Source: Eubacteriales bacterium (lineage in GTDB: Bacteria; Bacillota_A; Clostridia; Christensenellales; Aristaeellaceae). Taken from it: 39,717 nt of DNA. Below the pieces are notes generated by a model. The model was not told where the DNA came from, made no database searches, and worked only from the letters and a program-made list of their open reading frames with translations. Below are positions 1 to 8,654 of this stretch, in pieces (positions within the stretch are counted from its first letter, which is position 1; each line of letters begins with the position of its first letter). The stretch is from assembly GCA_028692205.1 (NCBI GenBank), contig JAQUXV010000001.1, forward strand, positions 1 through 39,717. Direction: 5' to 3'. The position numbers and the translations under genes were made by a program.

Positions 1-239
1 TTGGTCACGTCTTCAATCCACTTGACATACTCATTGGTTTCCCAATCGATAATCGCGGGTACGCTGGTGACGGCAAAACGAAGTTTGATGTCGCCAAAGT
101 TGTCGCACAGTTTGTAGTCGGAAAGATCCTCGTCGTGTTCCCATTGCGGTTCCCAGGCGGAAGCGCTGCCGATGCAGCCCATCGCCAGAGAGATGGTCAG
201 AACCATTGCCAGAAGTGTTCTCATCATCTTTTTGCCCAT
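1..239 (-). CDS. ABC sugar-binding lipoprotein or exported binding protein (N-terminal part)
   Basis: Only the first 79 codons lie in the window; the gene runs off the left edge. Reading the minus strand from an ATG at 239 gives a basic start (MGKKMMRTLL), a hydrophobic stretch and then SASA before WEPQWE, a good signal peptidase I site. A Cys lies earlier (LAMGC), but the residue at -3 is Ala, so a lipobox is weak. A GGGAGGGT ribosome site lies just upstream. It follows two Lpl-type permeases in the same direction, so it is most likely the extracellular solute-binding protein (family 1 type) of that importer. This assignment rests on the signal peptide and context, because the diagnostic body of the protein is missing. 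Confidence 0.72.
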   Translation of the reverse strand, partial: MGKKMMRTLLAMVLTISLAMGCIGSASAWEPQWEHDEDLSDYKLCDNFGDIKLRFAVTSVPAIIDWETNEYVKWIEDVT

Positions 240-299
240 TTTTTTACCCTCCCCAATCGAATTTTATATTTTTACACAATCGTGTAAAATATCAGCGGC

Positions 300-1214
300 T
301 CAGCCCTTTACGGCGCCGATCATGATGCCCTTTACAAAGTACTTTTGCACAAACGGATACAGCAGCAGCAGCGGAACGCTGGAGACGACGATGACCGCAT
401 ATTTCAGCAAATTGCTCATGCCCTGCCGGGAAGCCATGTCCCGCAAATCCGCAACGGTCGTCATATCCACCTGGTTCAAAATCAGAATGTTGCGCAGAAC
501 CACCTGCAGGGGGAAGAGTTCCTTTTTGGAAATGTAGATGAAAGCGTCAAAATAGCTGTTCCAGATGCCGACGGCGCAATACAGCGAAATCACGGCGATA
601 ATGGGCCCGGATAGCGGAAGCACGATCGACCACAGCTGCCGGTAGACCGAGCAGCCGTCCAGCGCGCTGGCTTCAAACAGCTCCCGGGAGATGGAGCTGG
701 AAAAATAGGACCGCATCAGGATGACGTACCACGCGCTCATGGCATTGGGAACGATCAGCGCCCAGATGGTGTTCAGCCAGCCGAGGTTTTTGATCAGCAT
801 ATAGTTGGGAATAAGGCCGGCGTTGAACAGCATGGTGAAGATCACCATCACGGATACAACCTTCCGGCCGTAAAAATCCTTACTGGACAGGCAAAACGCA
901 CAGAGGATCGTGAGCAGAAGGTTGATTGCGGTACCGCAGACCGTGTAAATCGCGGAGTTCAGGTAACCGGTCATAATGGATTGGTAGGTAAATACGGCCT
1001 GATAGGCGATCAGCGTCGGTTCCACCGGGAACAGCCAGACTTTTCCGGCCATGACCGCGTTTGTGGAGGAGAAGGACGCGCTGACCACGTAGATCAACGG
1101 GTACGCCACAATCAGAACGGAAAGCGCCAGAAAGAAGGTGGATATTCCATCGAACAGGTTATCGTCCCAGCGTTGCCGGATACGGTTTTTATGGTTCGCT
1201 CGTGCCAGAATCAT
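300..1214 (-). CDS. Carbohydrate ABC transporter permease, LplC type
   Basis: 304-residue inner-membrane permease of the MalG/LplC family, one half of the channel of a sugar importer. About six hydrophobic segments are visible, starting near residue 25. The cytoplasmic EAA loop that docks the ATPase is seen as FEASALDG followed by a conserved region ending in LPLSGP. The C-terminus KGIMIGAVKG is typical of LplC/YtcP proteins. The start ATG has GGCGGAG upstream. It lies 18 bases after the partner permease and before the binding protein. No ATP-binding gene is present locally; importers of this class usually share a single MsmX-like ATPase encoded elsewhere, so the ATPase is expected outside the window. 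Substrate is unknown; the fucosidase across the intergenic region suggests a fucose-containing oligosaccharide. Confidence 0.92.
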   Translation of the reverse strand: MILARANHKNRIRQRWDDNLFDGISTFFLALSVLIVAYPLIYVVSASFSSTNAVMAGKVWLFPVEPTLIAYQAVFTYQSIMTGYLNSAIYTVCGTAINLLLTILCAFCLSSKDFYGRKVVSVMVIFTMLFNAGLIPNYMLIKNLGWLNTIWALIVPNAMSAWYVILMRSYFSSSISRELFEASALDGCSVYRQLWSIVLPLSGPIIAVISLYCAVGIWNSYFDAFIYISKKELFPLQVVLRNILILNQVDMTTVADLRDMASRQGMSNLLKYAVIVVSSVPLLLLYPFVQKYFVKGIMIGAVKG

Positions 1215-1232
1215 GTTTACTCCGCCTTCTTT

Positions 1233-2183
1233 CTATATCACTTGCACGTCGCTGATTTTTTTGGAAAGCGTGTTCACAAGCAACAGCAGCACCAGATTGA
1301 CCACCGAGTTGAACAATCCCACCGCGGTGGAAAAGCTGAAATTCGCGTTGATCAGGCCGACTTTGTAAACGTAGGTCGAGATCACCTCGGAAACAGGCGT
1401 GTTGATGGAATTCTGCATCAGATAAATTTTTTCAAAGCCGATGGATAAAATGGAGCCGGTGTTGAGAATGAACAGGGTGATGATCGTCGGCGCGATATGC
1501 GGGATATCGATGTGAAGAATCCTTTTGAATTTACTGGCGCCGTCCACACGCGCCGCCTCATACAGCTCCAGCGGTACGCCGGTCAGCGCGGCCAGATAGA
1601 TAATGGAGGAGTACCCCGTGCTCTGCCAGATGCCTGTCCAGACATAGATGGAACGGAAATAATCTACCCTTCCCATAAAGTTGACGCTGTTGCCGCCAAA
1701 CGCCTGAATAATCTGGTTGACGATGCCGGAGGATACGTCGGTAAACTGTAAGATCATGGACACCAGAACCACCGTGGAAATAAAATACGGCATATAGGTG
1801 ACCATCTGCGTGAACTTCTTGAACGCCGTGCTGCGGCACTCGTTCAGGAAAATGGCCATGATTATGGGAATGGGGAAACTGGCGATTAAATAATACAGGC
1901 TTAAAATGAACGTGTTCTTGATGATCGTCAGCGACGAAGGCGATTGAAAGAACGTGGCAAAGTTATCCCAGCCCGCCCACGGGCTGCCCCAGATGCCCAA
2001 CCGCACTTTGTAATCCTTAAACGCAATCTGTGCGCCAAGCATCGGATAATACTTGAAAATCAGCAAAAAAATCAGGGGAAGCGCGATCAGCACATAGTAG
2101 GGGATGCTCTTTTTAATCCGCTTCCTGAAATTAGTGGTTGGTATGGATTGTTCGGCTCGTGAAGTCTGTTTGACTGAAAACAT
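1233..2183 (-). CDS. Carbohydrate ABC transporter permease, LplB type
   Basis: About 316 residues, first gene of the minus-strand importer operon. It has the N-terminal LplB hallmark YYVLIALPLIFLLIFKYYPM, periplasmic loops, and the EAA loop YEAARVDGASKFKR followed by IDIPHIAPT, the site that contacts the ATPase. Together with the next permease it forms the channel. GTG at 2186 would give one extra residue; ATG at 2183 is preferred because the GGGGGG ribosome site sits seven bases before it. A plausible promoter (TTGTAA-17-TATTAT, minus strand) lies upstream, back to back with the ROK gene promoter, so the ROK protein probably controls both sides. Confidence 0.92.
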   Translation of the reverse strand: MFSVKQTSRAEQSIPTTNFRKRIKKSIPYYVLIALPLIFLLIFKYYPMLGAQIAFKDYKVRLGIWGSPWAGWDNFATFFQSPSSLTIIKNTFILSLYYLIASFPIPIIMAIFLNECRSTAFKKFTQMVTYMPYFISTVVLVSMILQFTDVSSGIVNQIIQAFGGNSVNFMGRVDYFRSIYVWTGIWQSTGYSSIIYLAALTGVPLELYEAARVDGASKFKRILHIDIPHIAPTIITLFILNTGSILSIGFEKIYLMQNSINTPVSEVISTYVYKVGLINANFSFSTAVGLFNSVVNLVLLLLVNTLSKKISDVQVI

Positions 2184-2221
2184 CACACAGCCCCCCGTTC
2201 ATTAATTTCATGTTTGAAATT

Positions 2222-2250
2222 ATAATACCTTGTTTCGCTCCGTTTTACAA
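2222..2250 (-). promoter_or_regulatory. Predicted sigma-A promoter of the Lpl importer operon
   Basis: On the minus strand, TTGTAA (2250-2245) and TATTAT (2227-2222) are separated by 17 bases, followed within about 40 bases by the permease start. Fit to consensus is moderate. Confidence 0.5.
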
Positions 2251-2381
2251 TAGATATCGCAAAATTTCCCCGGAATATTTTTCCCAGTCCCCAAACGCAT
2301 TGTATATACGGTCATTTATTCGCCAGTTTGTTTTATTCTATTGGCCATCAGCTTATTTAATTTCTTGTCAGCAAATATATA

Positions 2382-2410
2382 TTGCAACTTATTTTCTTAT
2401 GTGGTAGAAT
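2382..2410 (+). promoter_or_regulatory. Predicted sigma-A promoter of the ROK-cutC-fucosidase operon
   Basis: TTGCAA (2382-2387) and TAGAAT (2405-2410) with a 17-base spacer, about 70 bases before the ROK start. The intergenic region is AT-rich, in contrast to the GC-rich flanks. Confidence 0.6.
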
Positions 2411-2480
2411 TTACGGGAAAGTGAATGGCAACTTCATATAGCGCAGCTAAATCCAGACCGATGATTAATTGGGAGGTACT

Positions 2481-3593
2481 ATGCAACCAATCAATACACT
2501 GGAGCATATTCGTACCTACAACAAGCGGTATGTGTATGAATTAATCCAATCCAACCAGCCCATATCCAGGACGTCCATCGCCCAAATGACGGACATGAGC
2601 CCCGCGAGCGTTACGCGCGTGGTTGCCCGCCTGATCGAAAAAGGGTTGGTGGAAGAGAGCGTAGCCACCTCCTCCCTCGGGCGGGGCCGTAAGGCGGTCG
2701 GGCTCAACATCAGCAAAAACGGCGCGTATCTCGTAGGCGTATACTGTTCGCGTACCGCCGTCCACGCCTGCCTGATCGACGGCACGGAAACCGCGCTGGT
2801 CGAGGTGGAAAAAGAAATCAAGCCGGGTTATGCGCTAAACGATCTGGCTTATACCATTATGGAGCTCACCCACGAGCTGCTGCGGCAGAAACAGGTTCCC
2901 ATAGAAAAGCTGCGCGGCGTCGGCATCGGCATTCCCGGCATCGTAAGCCACAAAGACGGCATTGTACACCGCAGCGACGGGCTGGGGTGGGTTGATGTGC
3001 AGGTCGCCAGGCCGATCGCCGATATACTCAACTGCGAAGTCTATATTGAAAACGACGTGAACGCCTGTTTGATGGGCGAACGTGTAAAGCGCGGGCTTGG
3101 CGACGATCAGGACGTTGTTTACCTGATGGTGGATAAAGGCCTCGGTATGGCGATGTGCGCCAACGGGCAGCTGGTGCGCGGCCAGGATAACGGCGCCGGC
3201 GAGCTGGACCGCATCCCTGTGGAAGCGGGCACGGCGCTACAGGACCATCTGCTGGAAAAGTATCTGATCGCCCGGGCTAAAAAAGTGGATTTCAACATTG
3301 CTTCCCTGCTCGACCTGAAAGAGGCCTATGCCATGCGGCTGTATTGGGCGGTCTGGCTAATCGACGGGCTGCGTTCGCACCTGCGAACCGTGCTGGGGAT
3401 GATACAGGGGTTATGCGCGCCCTATGCGCTGATCCTCGGCGGTTCCGTTATCGAGTGCTTTCAGGAGATGCTGCTGCCGGATATGCCCGCCAACGCGATT
3501 ATTTCCAGCGATTTTCGAAACAACGCCGCGTACGGCGCAGCCATATGCGCGCAAAAGCATTCGCTGCAGGCTTTGTTTGAAAATGAACTATAA
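2481..3593 (+). CDS. ROK-family transcriptional repressor (XylR/NagC type)
   Basis: About 370 residues. The N-terminal 75 residues form a winged helix-turn-helix (YELIQSNQPISRTSIAQMTD, then SPASVTRVVARLIEKGLV), followed by a ROK sugar-binding fold with the IENDVNA segment near the sugar site. ROK regulators repress sugar operons and release DNA on sugar binding. Start choice: an upstream TTG lies inside the Shine-Dalgarno GGGAGGT, so ATG at 2481 is used. Oddity: the usual GEIGH and CxCGxxGCxE zinc motif are absent (here GELDRIPVEAG, without the Cys cluster), so the ligand site differs from NagC/Mlc. It is cotranscribed with cutC and fucosidase genes and diverges from the importer, making it the likely local regulator. 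Confidence 0.9.
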   Translation: MQPINTLEHIRTYNKRYVYELIQSNQPISRTSIAQMTDMSPASVTRVVARLIEKGLVEESVATSSLGRGRKAVGLNISKNGAYLVGVYCSRTAVHACLIDGTETALVEVEKEIKPGYALNDLAYTIMELTHELLRQKQVPIEKLRGVGIGIPGIVSHKDGIVHRSDGLGWVDVQVARPIADILNCEVYIENDVNACLMGERVKRGLGDDQDVVYLMVDKGLGMAMCANGQLVRGQDNGAGELDRIPVEAGTALQDHLLEKYLIARAKKVDFNIASLLDLKEAYAMRLYWAVWLIDGLRSHLRTVLGMIQGLCAPYALILGGSVIECFQEMLLPDMPANAIISSDFRNNAAYGAAICAQKHSLQALFENEL

Positions 3594-3604
3594 AGGAGCT
3601 TTTT

Positions 3605-4348
3605 ATGAGTTCAAAAGAGCTGACCATCGAAATCTGCTGCGGCTCCGCGGAGGACGCAATCGAAGCCGAAAAAGGCGGTGCGGACCGCGTGGAGCTGAAC
3701 AGCTGCCTCTTTCACGGCGGGCTAACCCCCACGCTTGGCACGCTGAAAGCGGTGAAACGGCATACGCGCATCCCGGTTATGGCCATGGCAAGGCCCCGTC
3801 AGGGCGGCTTCTGCTATACGGATATCGAGTACGAAACCCTGCTGACGGACGCCGCGCTGCTGCTGGAAAACGGCGCAGACGGACTGGTATTCGGTTTCCT
3901 TCAGGAGGATGGCACGCTGGATAAAGCCCGCTGCAAAGAGGCGCTGGCGCTCTGCGGCGGAAAACCGGCGGTTTTTCACCGCGCGATCGACGTTGTGCCG
4001 GATTGGAAACGTACGCTTACCGACCTGATTGAACTGGGCTTCACGCGGGTGCTCACCAGCGGACAGGCCCCCAACGTGCTGTATGGCATCGATACGCTGC
4101 GCGCCATGATGGCGTTTGCCGGCGACGCCATCGAAATTCTGCCCGGCGGCGGCGTAAACCAGTGGACGATCAAACGGCTGCTGGCGGAAACGAAAGCGAC
4201 TCAGGTTCATTTCGGACATTCCATCGATCGGTACGACCATTCCACAGAGCACAACAAAGCAATCGTCTTCGGCTCGTCGCTGTCGCCGGAGGAAAACCGC
4301 TATTCCGTTACGGATGCGGCCTATGTTGCACAGATGAGAAATCGTTGA
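3605..4348 (+). CDS. cutC: CutC-family TIM-barrel protein
   Basis: 247 residues, the family's normal length (E. coli CutC is 248). Collinear landmarks are the start IEICCGSAEDAI, GGADRVELNS, GGLTPTLGTLK, the RPRQGGFCY loop, FHRAID, TRVLTSGQ and the GGGV loop near the C-terminus. CutC was linked to copper tolerance, but its biochemical role is unsettled and homologues are frequent in sugar operons of gut bacteria. Here it sits 11 bases after the ROK gene and 13 bases before the alpha-fucosidase, each with its own AGGAGG-like site, so a role tied to glycan metabolism is more likely than metal homeostasis. That role is inference. Confidence 0.9.
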   Translation: MSSKELTIEICCGSAEDAIEAEKGGADRVELNSCLFHGGLTPTLGTLKAVKRHTRIPVMAMARPRQGGFCYTDIEYETLLTDAALLLENGADGLVFGFLQEDGTLDKARCKEALALCGGKPAVFHRAIDVVPDWKRTLTDLIELGFTRVLTSGQAPNVLYGIDTLRAMMAFAGDAIEILPGGGVNQWTIKRLLAETKATQVHFGHSIDRYDHSTEHNKAIVFGSSLSPEENRYSVTDAAYVAQMRNR

Positions 4349-4361
4349 GGAGGCGCAACCC

Positions 4362-5702
4362 ATGTCCTCGTATAGCACCAAAAAGACCCCCGGCGATACG
4401 GCGTGGTTTACCCACGACCGCTTCGGCATGTTTATTCACTGGGGGCTGTACAGCCTGCCCGCGCGCCACGAATGGATTAAAACCCAGGAGAAGATTTCGG
4501 AAGAACATTACGATCAGTATTTCCGCCATTTCGATCCGGATCTGTTCGATCCCAGGGAATGGGCGCGCCGTGCCAAAGCGACCGGCATGAAATATGTCGT
4601 GCTGACCACCAAGCACCACGAGGGCTTTTGTCTTTGGGACAGCGCCTACACCGATTACAAAGCGCCCAACACGCCCGCAGGCCGCGACCTGCTGCGTGAA
4701 TTTGTGGACGCTTTCCGCGCCGAGGGAATCCATATCGGCTTTTATTATTCGCTGATCGACTGGCATCATCCGGACTTCCCCATTGATATGCTGCATCCCC
4801 GCCGTGACGACCCGGACGCGAAAGCCATCAGCGAAAAACGGGACATGACCAAGTACGCGGAATACATGCGCAATCAGGTAACCGAGCTGCTTACCCACTA
4901 CGGCAAGATCGATATTCTCTGGTTTGATTTTTCCTACAGCAATCCCGCCGAGCATCCCGTGCCCGCGGATAAGCCATGGATGCACGGCAAGGGAAAGGAC
5001 GATTGGGAGGCGGAGAAGCTGCTCGCGCTTGCGCGCAGCCTGCAGCCGCACATCATTATCGACAACCGTACCGAGATCGATCAGGATATCTGGACGCCGG
5101 AGCAGTACCAGCCCCTTACCTGGGTGCGTCATCCCGAAACGGGCGAGCTGGTCACCTGGGAAGCCTGCCATACTTTCTCCGGCTCGTGGGGATATTACCG
5201 CGATGAAGCCACCTGGAAGTCGCCGGAAATGCTGATCCGTATGTTGGTGAACACCGTTTCGCTGGGCGGAAACCTGCTGATGAACGTCGGCCCCACCGCG
5301 CGCGGTTATTTCGACAGCCGCGCCGTGAGTGCGCTGAAGGTATATGAAGACTGGATGCACTTCAACGCCCGCTCCATCTACGGCTGCACCATGGCGGAGC
5401 CGGAATACCTTGCGGCGCTTCCTCAGGATTGCCGGATGACCCAGTCCGCCGACGGCAAACGGCTGTATATTCATTTGTTTGCCTACCCCTATGTGCATTT
5501 GCAGCTCCGGGGGCTGGCCGGCAAGGTGGAATACGCGCAGTTTTTGCACGATGGAAGCGAGCTGAAATACACCGAAGGGAAAGTGGAGCATTTCAGCTTC
5601 GGCGCGACCGTATCGGAAGATCTGCTGGTGATTGAGCTTCCCCCGGTGAAGCCGGATGTGCTGGTGCCGGTGATAGAGCTTTTTCTGCAAGGCGATCATT
5701 AA
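4362..5702 (+). CDS. Alpha-L-fucosidase, GH29
   Basis: 446 residues. GH29 enzymes release L-fucose from glycans with retention. Visible family motifs: FGMFIHWGLYSLP (about residues 21-33), TTKHHEGFCLWDS (82-94), GFYYSLIDWHHPD (126-138) and ILWFDFSYSNP, in which Asp189 is the expected nucleophile. A C-terminal beta-sandwich follows. No signal peptide is seen, so it should act in the cytoplasm on imported short oligosaccharides. It is the last gene of the ROK-cutC operon and ends just before a strong terminator. The divergent Lpl-type importer is the obvious supply route. Substrate linkage cannot be read from sequence alone. Confidence 0.95.
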   Translation: MSSYSTKKTPGDTAWFTHDRFGMFIHWGLYSLPARHEWIKTQEKISEEHYDQYFRHFDPDLFDPREWARRAKATGMKYVVLTTKHHEGFCLWDSAYTDYKAPNTPAGRDLLREFVDAFRAEGIHIGFYYSLIDWHHPDFPIDMLHPRRDDPDAKAISEKRDMTKYAEYMRNQVTELLTHYGKIDILWFDFSYSNPAEHPVPADKPWMHGKGKDDWEAEKLLALARSLQPHIIIDNRTEIDQDIWTPEQYQPLTWVRHPETGELVTWEACHTFSGSWGYYRDEATWKSPEMLIRMLVNTVSLGGNLLMNVGPTARGYFDSRAVSALKVYEDWMHFNARSIYGCTMAEPEYLAALPQDCRMTQSADGKRLYIHLFAYPYVHLQLRGLAGKVEYAQFLHDGSELKYTEGKVEHFSFGATVSEDLLVIELPPVKPDVLVPVIELFLQGDH

Positions 5703-5724
5703 CCCGCTTTGCGGGTAACACGGT

Positions 5725-5772
5725 GTCGCCCTCCCGGCGGATTCTTCCGCCGGGAGGGCGACGCTGTTTTTT
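5725..5772 (+). terminator. Rho-independent terminator after fucosidase
   Basis: Perfect 17-bp stem (5725-5741 with 5746-5762), 4-base loop TTCT, followed by a T6 run at 5767-5772. A smaller hairpin CCCGC-TTT-GCGGG immediately precedes it (5703-5715). Confidence 0.92.
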
Positions 5773-5884
5773 GGTTTATGCGTCCGCAGCAGCAAAGCCG
5801 CTCGAGATGAGGCGTTATATTTCACGCTGGTTGCAGCAGGGTAAAGGCTCCCGGCGGCGCGCCCCGGCCCGAACCGGCGTTATT

Positions 5885-6835
5885 CTAGAATGAAAGCGGC
5901 GTTTTCGCGGCCATTTCGATAAACGCCTTCACCGCGTGCGTTTGATAATTGCTTTGCCTGCTGTATAGATAGATATGCCGCTTTGCGAGATCATGATCGA
6001 GCTTATAAAACACAATTTCTTTCGTGGCGGGCATATGCTTCACCAGCGTATCGCTGACAAAGGCGCACCCCACGTTATTGCAGGCGAGGTTGTAAGTCGT
6101 CATCTGCTGATCCAGTAAAAATTGAATTTTCGGTTTGAAGCGTGCCCGCTTGAATATTTTTTCGGCTCGGGCACGCGTGTCATTGCCCTCCTTCAGCAGC
6201 AGAAAGCCCTCGTCCTGAAACGCGTGAAACGGGGCGATTTCCGTATCCGCCAGCAGGTGCCTGCTTTTTTGGATATCGGAAGCGTTCAGGCTGAAACGGC
6301 CAACGGTTTGGTTCGCCGCCGCCGCGGCAGGCACGGCCAACAGCAGTTCCTCGGTGCAGACAATCTCCCGGTTGTATATTTTTGTGCTGATCTCGCAGTT
6401 GTCGATCATAAAATCCAGCGTGCCTTCCTCCAGCTCCTTCTCCAAGTGCTGTGTGTTCGCTTCGCAAATTTGGATGTTGACGCCGGGATAACGCTTGGTG
6501 AACCCGGCGATCAGCGCCGGCAGAATAAAGGAGGTAAACAGCGTCGTTCCGCCAATCGCCAGATGGCCGATCAGCAGTTCGCTGCTGTCGTTGATATAGC
6601 GCCGCAGTTCTGTTTCGAGTTCCATTATTTTTTCGACAGCCGCAATATAGGCTTCCCCGATCTGTGTAAGCGTAACCGGGATGGTGCCGCGGTTAAAAAT
6701 ATCGCTGCCGATTCGTTTTTCCGCCCGCTTCACCATGGCGCTCAGCGAAGGCTGGGAAATATACAGCTTTTCCGCCGCTTTGGAGAAGCTCTGCTCCTGA
6801 TAGACCGCATAGACATAACGCATTTCATGAAACAT
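5885..6835 (-). CDS. LysR-family transcriptional regulator
   Basis: 316 residues, standard LTTR length. The N-terminal helix-turn-helix is seen in SFSKAAEKLYISQPSLSAMV (about residues 16-35), then the linker helix and a periplasmic-binding-like effector domain from about residue 90 (GHLAIGGTTLFTSFILPAL). It diverges from the aspartase gene with a 136-bp gap carrying a symmetric TATAGC-N6-GCTATA site, so it probably regulates aspA and itself. Start ATG at 6835 has GGGTGG nine bases upstream; Met5 is an alternative. The effector is unknown; aspartate, fumarate or another amino acid would be natural guesses. Confidence 0.9.
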   Translation of the reverse strand: MFHEMRYVYAVYQEQSFSKAAEKLYISQPSLSAMVKRAEKRIGSDIFNRGTIPVTLTQIGEAYIAAVEKIMELETELRRYINDSSELLIGHLAIGGTTLFTSFILPALIAGFTKRYPGVNIQICEANTQHLEKELEEGTLDFMIDNCEISTKIYNREIVCTEELLLAVPAAAAANQTVGRFSLNASDIQKSRHLLADTEIAPFHAFQDEGFLLLKEGNDTRARAEKIFKRARFKPKIQFLLDQQMTTYNLACNNVGCAFVSDTLVKHMPATKEIVFYKLDHDLAKRHIYLYSRQSNYQTHAVKAFIEMAAKTPLSF

Positions 6836-6850
6836 CCGGTATCGCCACCC

Positions 6851-6868
6851 TATAGCCTATTTGCTATA
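6851..6868. promoter_or_regulatory. Candidate LysR binding site
   Basis: Perfect dyad TATAGC-CTATTT-GCTATA in the lysR-aspA intergenic region, just upstream of the lysR start and of the aspA promoter. It fits the LTTR T-N11-A interrupted dyad pattern. Binding is inferred. Confidence 0.55.
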
Positions 6869-6890
6869 TTATAATTCACGTTATATGTAT

Positions 6891-6919
6891 TTGTAAATAT
6901 CGAAAGCCCGACTTACAAT
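6891..6919 (+). promoter_or_regulatory. Predicted sigma-A promoter of aspA
   Basis: TTGTAA (6891-6896) and TACAAT (6914-6919) with a 17-base spacer, about 50 bases before the aspA start. The LysR dyad is centred about 30 bases upstream of the -35. Confidence 0.6.
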
Positions 6920-6971
6920 AAAGCCGGGGAGAGTCGACCTCCCTGCAACAACCCGAAAAGGAGCGGAGCAA

Positions 6972-8372
6972 ATGGTTACGCACGATGACCGGTGGAGAAC
7001 CGAAAGTGACAGCATCGGCAATTTACAGGTTCCGGCTGATGCCTTCTATGGTGTACAAACGCTGCGTGCCGTCGAAAATTTTCCGATTACGGGACAGCAC
7101 ATTCCCGATGAAATGATTATCAGCCTCGCCTATATCAAAAAAGCGGCCGCCATCACCAACAGGGCCGCCGGCGACCTGCCCGCTTCCATCGCGCAGGCAA
7201 TTATCACTGCTTGTGACGAAATTATCGCAGGCAAATGGCACGAGCAGTTTATCGTCGACGTGATTCAGGGCGGCGCGGGAACATCCACCAACATGAACGC
7301 CAACGAAGTCATCGCCAACCGCGCCATCGAATTGCTGGGCGGCGTAAAAGGAGACTATTCGCTGGTTCATCCCAACGACCATGTGAATATGAGCCAGTCT
7401 ACGAACGACGTATACCCAACCTGTGGTAAAATGACCGCCATCCACTTGCTTGGCGGCCTGTACGAACAGCTTGCGCTGTTAAAGGATACGCTTTCCCGGC
7501 AGGCGTGGGCTTTCCATAATGTAATCAAAATCGGCAGAACGCAACTGCAGGATGCCGTACCGGTTCGGTTGGGGCAGAGCTTCCATGCCTATGCCAGTTG
7601 TATCGGCCGGGACATTGGGAGAATCAAAGCCGCCGAGGCGGAAATGCATCAGGTGAATCTGGGCGGCACGGCCATCGGCACGCACCTGAACGCCGGAAAA
7701 GCGTATGTGCAAAACATCGTCCAAAACCTGAGCACGGTCAGCGGCCTGTCGCTTGAACCGGCACAGGACTGCATTGACGCTACCCAGAACGCAGACGGTT
7801 ATGCCGCGCTGTCCGGGGCACTGAAAGCCCTTGCAGTCAACCTGTCCAAAATCAGCAACGACCTGCGGCTGATGTCCTCCGGCCCGATCGGCGGCTTTTG
7901 CGAAATCAATCTACCCTCCCGGCAAAACGGTTCCTCCATCATGCCCGGCAAGATCAACCCCGTGATTCCGGAAGTAGTCAACCAGATTGCTTTCCTCGTC
8001 GTTGGCAACGATGCCACCATCACCATGGCGGCGGAAGCCGGACAGTTGGAACTGAATGCGTTTGAACCCGTCATCTTCAACCGCCTGTTTGGTTCCATAT
8101 CCGCCCTGACACACGGAATTCACGTGCTTTCAACCCTGTGCATTCAGGGGATTACCGCAAACCAAAGCAGATGCAAAGCGCTTGTTGAAGGCAGCTCCGC
8201 ATTGGCAACCGTGCTCTGCCCTGTGGTTGGCTATACCCGTGCATCCGCGCTGGCAAAGCGCGCCATTGCCAGCGGCGACAGCGTCCGGCATCTGGCGGTT
8301 CAGGATCATCTGGTGAACGAGGCGCGCGCAGACGAGTATTTCGATGTCTTCTCCATGACCGGCGAAGCGTGA
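6972..8372 (+). CDS. aspA: Aspartate ammonia-lyase (aspartase)
   Basis: 466 residues, class II fumarase/aspartase superfamily. Aspartase converts L-aspartate to fumarate and ammonia in the cytoplasm. The N-terminus closely follows aspartases: DSIGNLQVPADAFYGVQTLR, then QGGAGTSTNMNANEV, SQSTNDVYPT, KIGRTQLQDAVP and LGGTAIGT. The catalytic SS loop is GSSIMPGKINP, with Gly320-Ser321-Ser322 as the loop start. These features favour aspartase over fumarase C, though fumarase activity cannot be excluded. ATG at 6972 has GGAGCGGAG upstream. Single-gene unit with its own promoter and downstream stem-loops, facing a LysR regulator. Confidence 0.92.
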   Translation: MVTHDDRWRTESDSIGNLQVPADAFYGVQTLRAVENFPITGQHIPDEMIISLAYIKKAAAITNRAAGDLPASIAQAIITACDEIIAGKWHEQFIVDVIQGGAGTSTNMNANEVIANRAIELLGGVKGDYSLVHPNDHVNMSQSTNDVYPTCGKMTAIHLLGGLYEQLALLKDTLSRQAWAFHNVIKIGRTQLQDAVPVRLGQSFHAYASCIGRDIGRIKAAEAEMHQVNLGGTAIGTHLNAGKAYVQNIVQNLSTVSGLSLEPAQDCIDATQNADGYAALSGALKALAVNLSKISNDLRLMSSGPIGGFCEINLPSRQNGSSIMPGKINPVIPEVVNQIAFLVVGNDATITMAAEAGQLELNAFEPVIFNRLFGSISALTHGIHVLSTLCIQGITANQSRCKALVEGSSALATVLCPVVGYTRASALAKRAIASGDSVRHLAVQDHLVNEARADEYFDVFSMTGEA

Positions 8373-8438
8373 TTGGCGGCAGACAATTTACAGAAATCCT
8401 TTCCCTGCGTGGGCTAAAACAACCGCAGCCCTTTCCCA

Positions 8439-8469
8439 GCGGAAAGCCGTTGGCCTGACGGCTTTCCGC
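8439..8469 (+). terminator. Stem-loop after aspA
   Basis: 12-bp perfect stem GCGGAAAGCCGT (8439-8450) with its complement at 8458-8469 and a 7-base loop. It lacks a T run, so it may be an RNA-stabilising or part-terminator hairpin working with the two that follow. Confidence 0.5.
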
Positions 8470-8475
8470 AAACGC

Positions 8476-8500
8476 AGCCGGCGTCCTTTGGACGCCGGCT
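8476..8500. repeat. Stem-loop repeat, copy 1
   Basis: Perfect 11-bp inverted repeat AGCCGGCGTCC / GGACGCCGGCT around a TTT loop. It is a relative of the hairpin at 8655-8695: the same loop and outer bases, with paired compensating changes in the stem. Confidence 0.75.
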
Positions 8501-8509
8501 CAGACCGTT

Positions 8510-8533
8510 AAAGGTGGCATTTGCCACTTTTTT
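8510..8533 (+). terminator. Probable Rho-independent terminator of aspA
   Basis: AAAGGTGGCA pairs with TGCCACTTT with one bulge, and the 3' arm runs into a T6 tract. It lies about 140 bases after the aspA stop. Confidence 0.65.
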
Positions 8534-8654
8534 CAATTCCGGGTGCTGTTTGGGAGCAAGCCGCAAACAACCCATTCAACAGGGAAAGCCGGTCGATACG
8601 ATTACCATCGGTGGGTAGCCGCCCCCCAATACCGCCCGGAAAAAACGTTCTTCG

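Noticed and set aside
4308..5825. 505-codon minus-strand frame opposite the fucosidase
   Set aside because: It overlaps the fucosidase fully and runs through the terminator hairpin; no recognisable domain.
6972..8372. Fumarase C instead of aspartase
   Set aside because: The N-terminal DSIG...VPADAFYGVQTLR and QLQDAVP segments follow aspartases more closely; fumarases have a different form of these motifs. Some doubt remains without an alignment.
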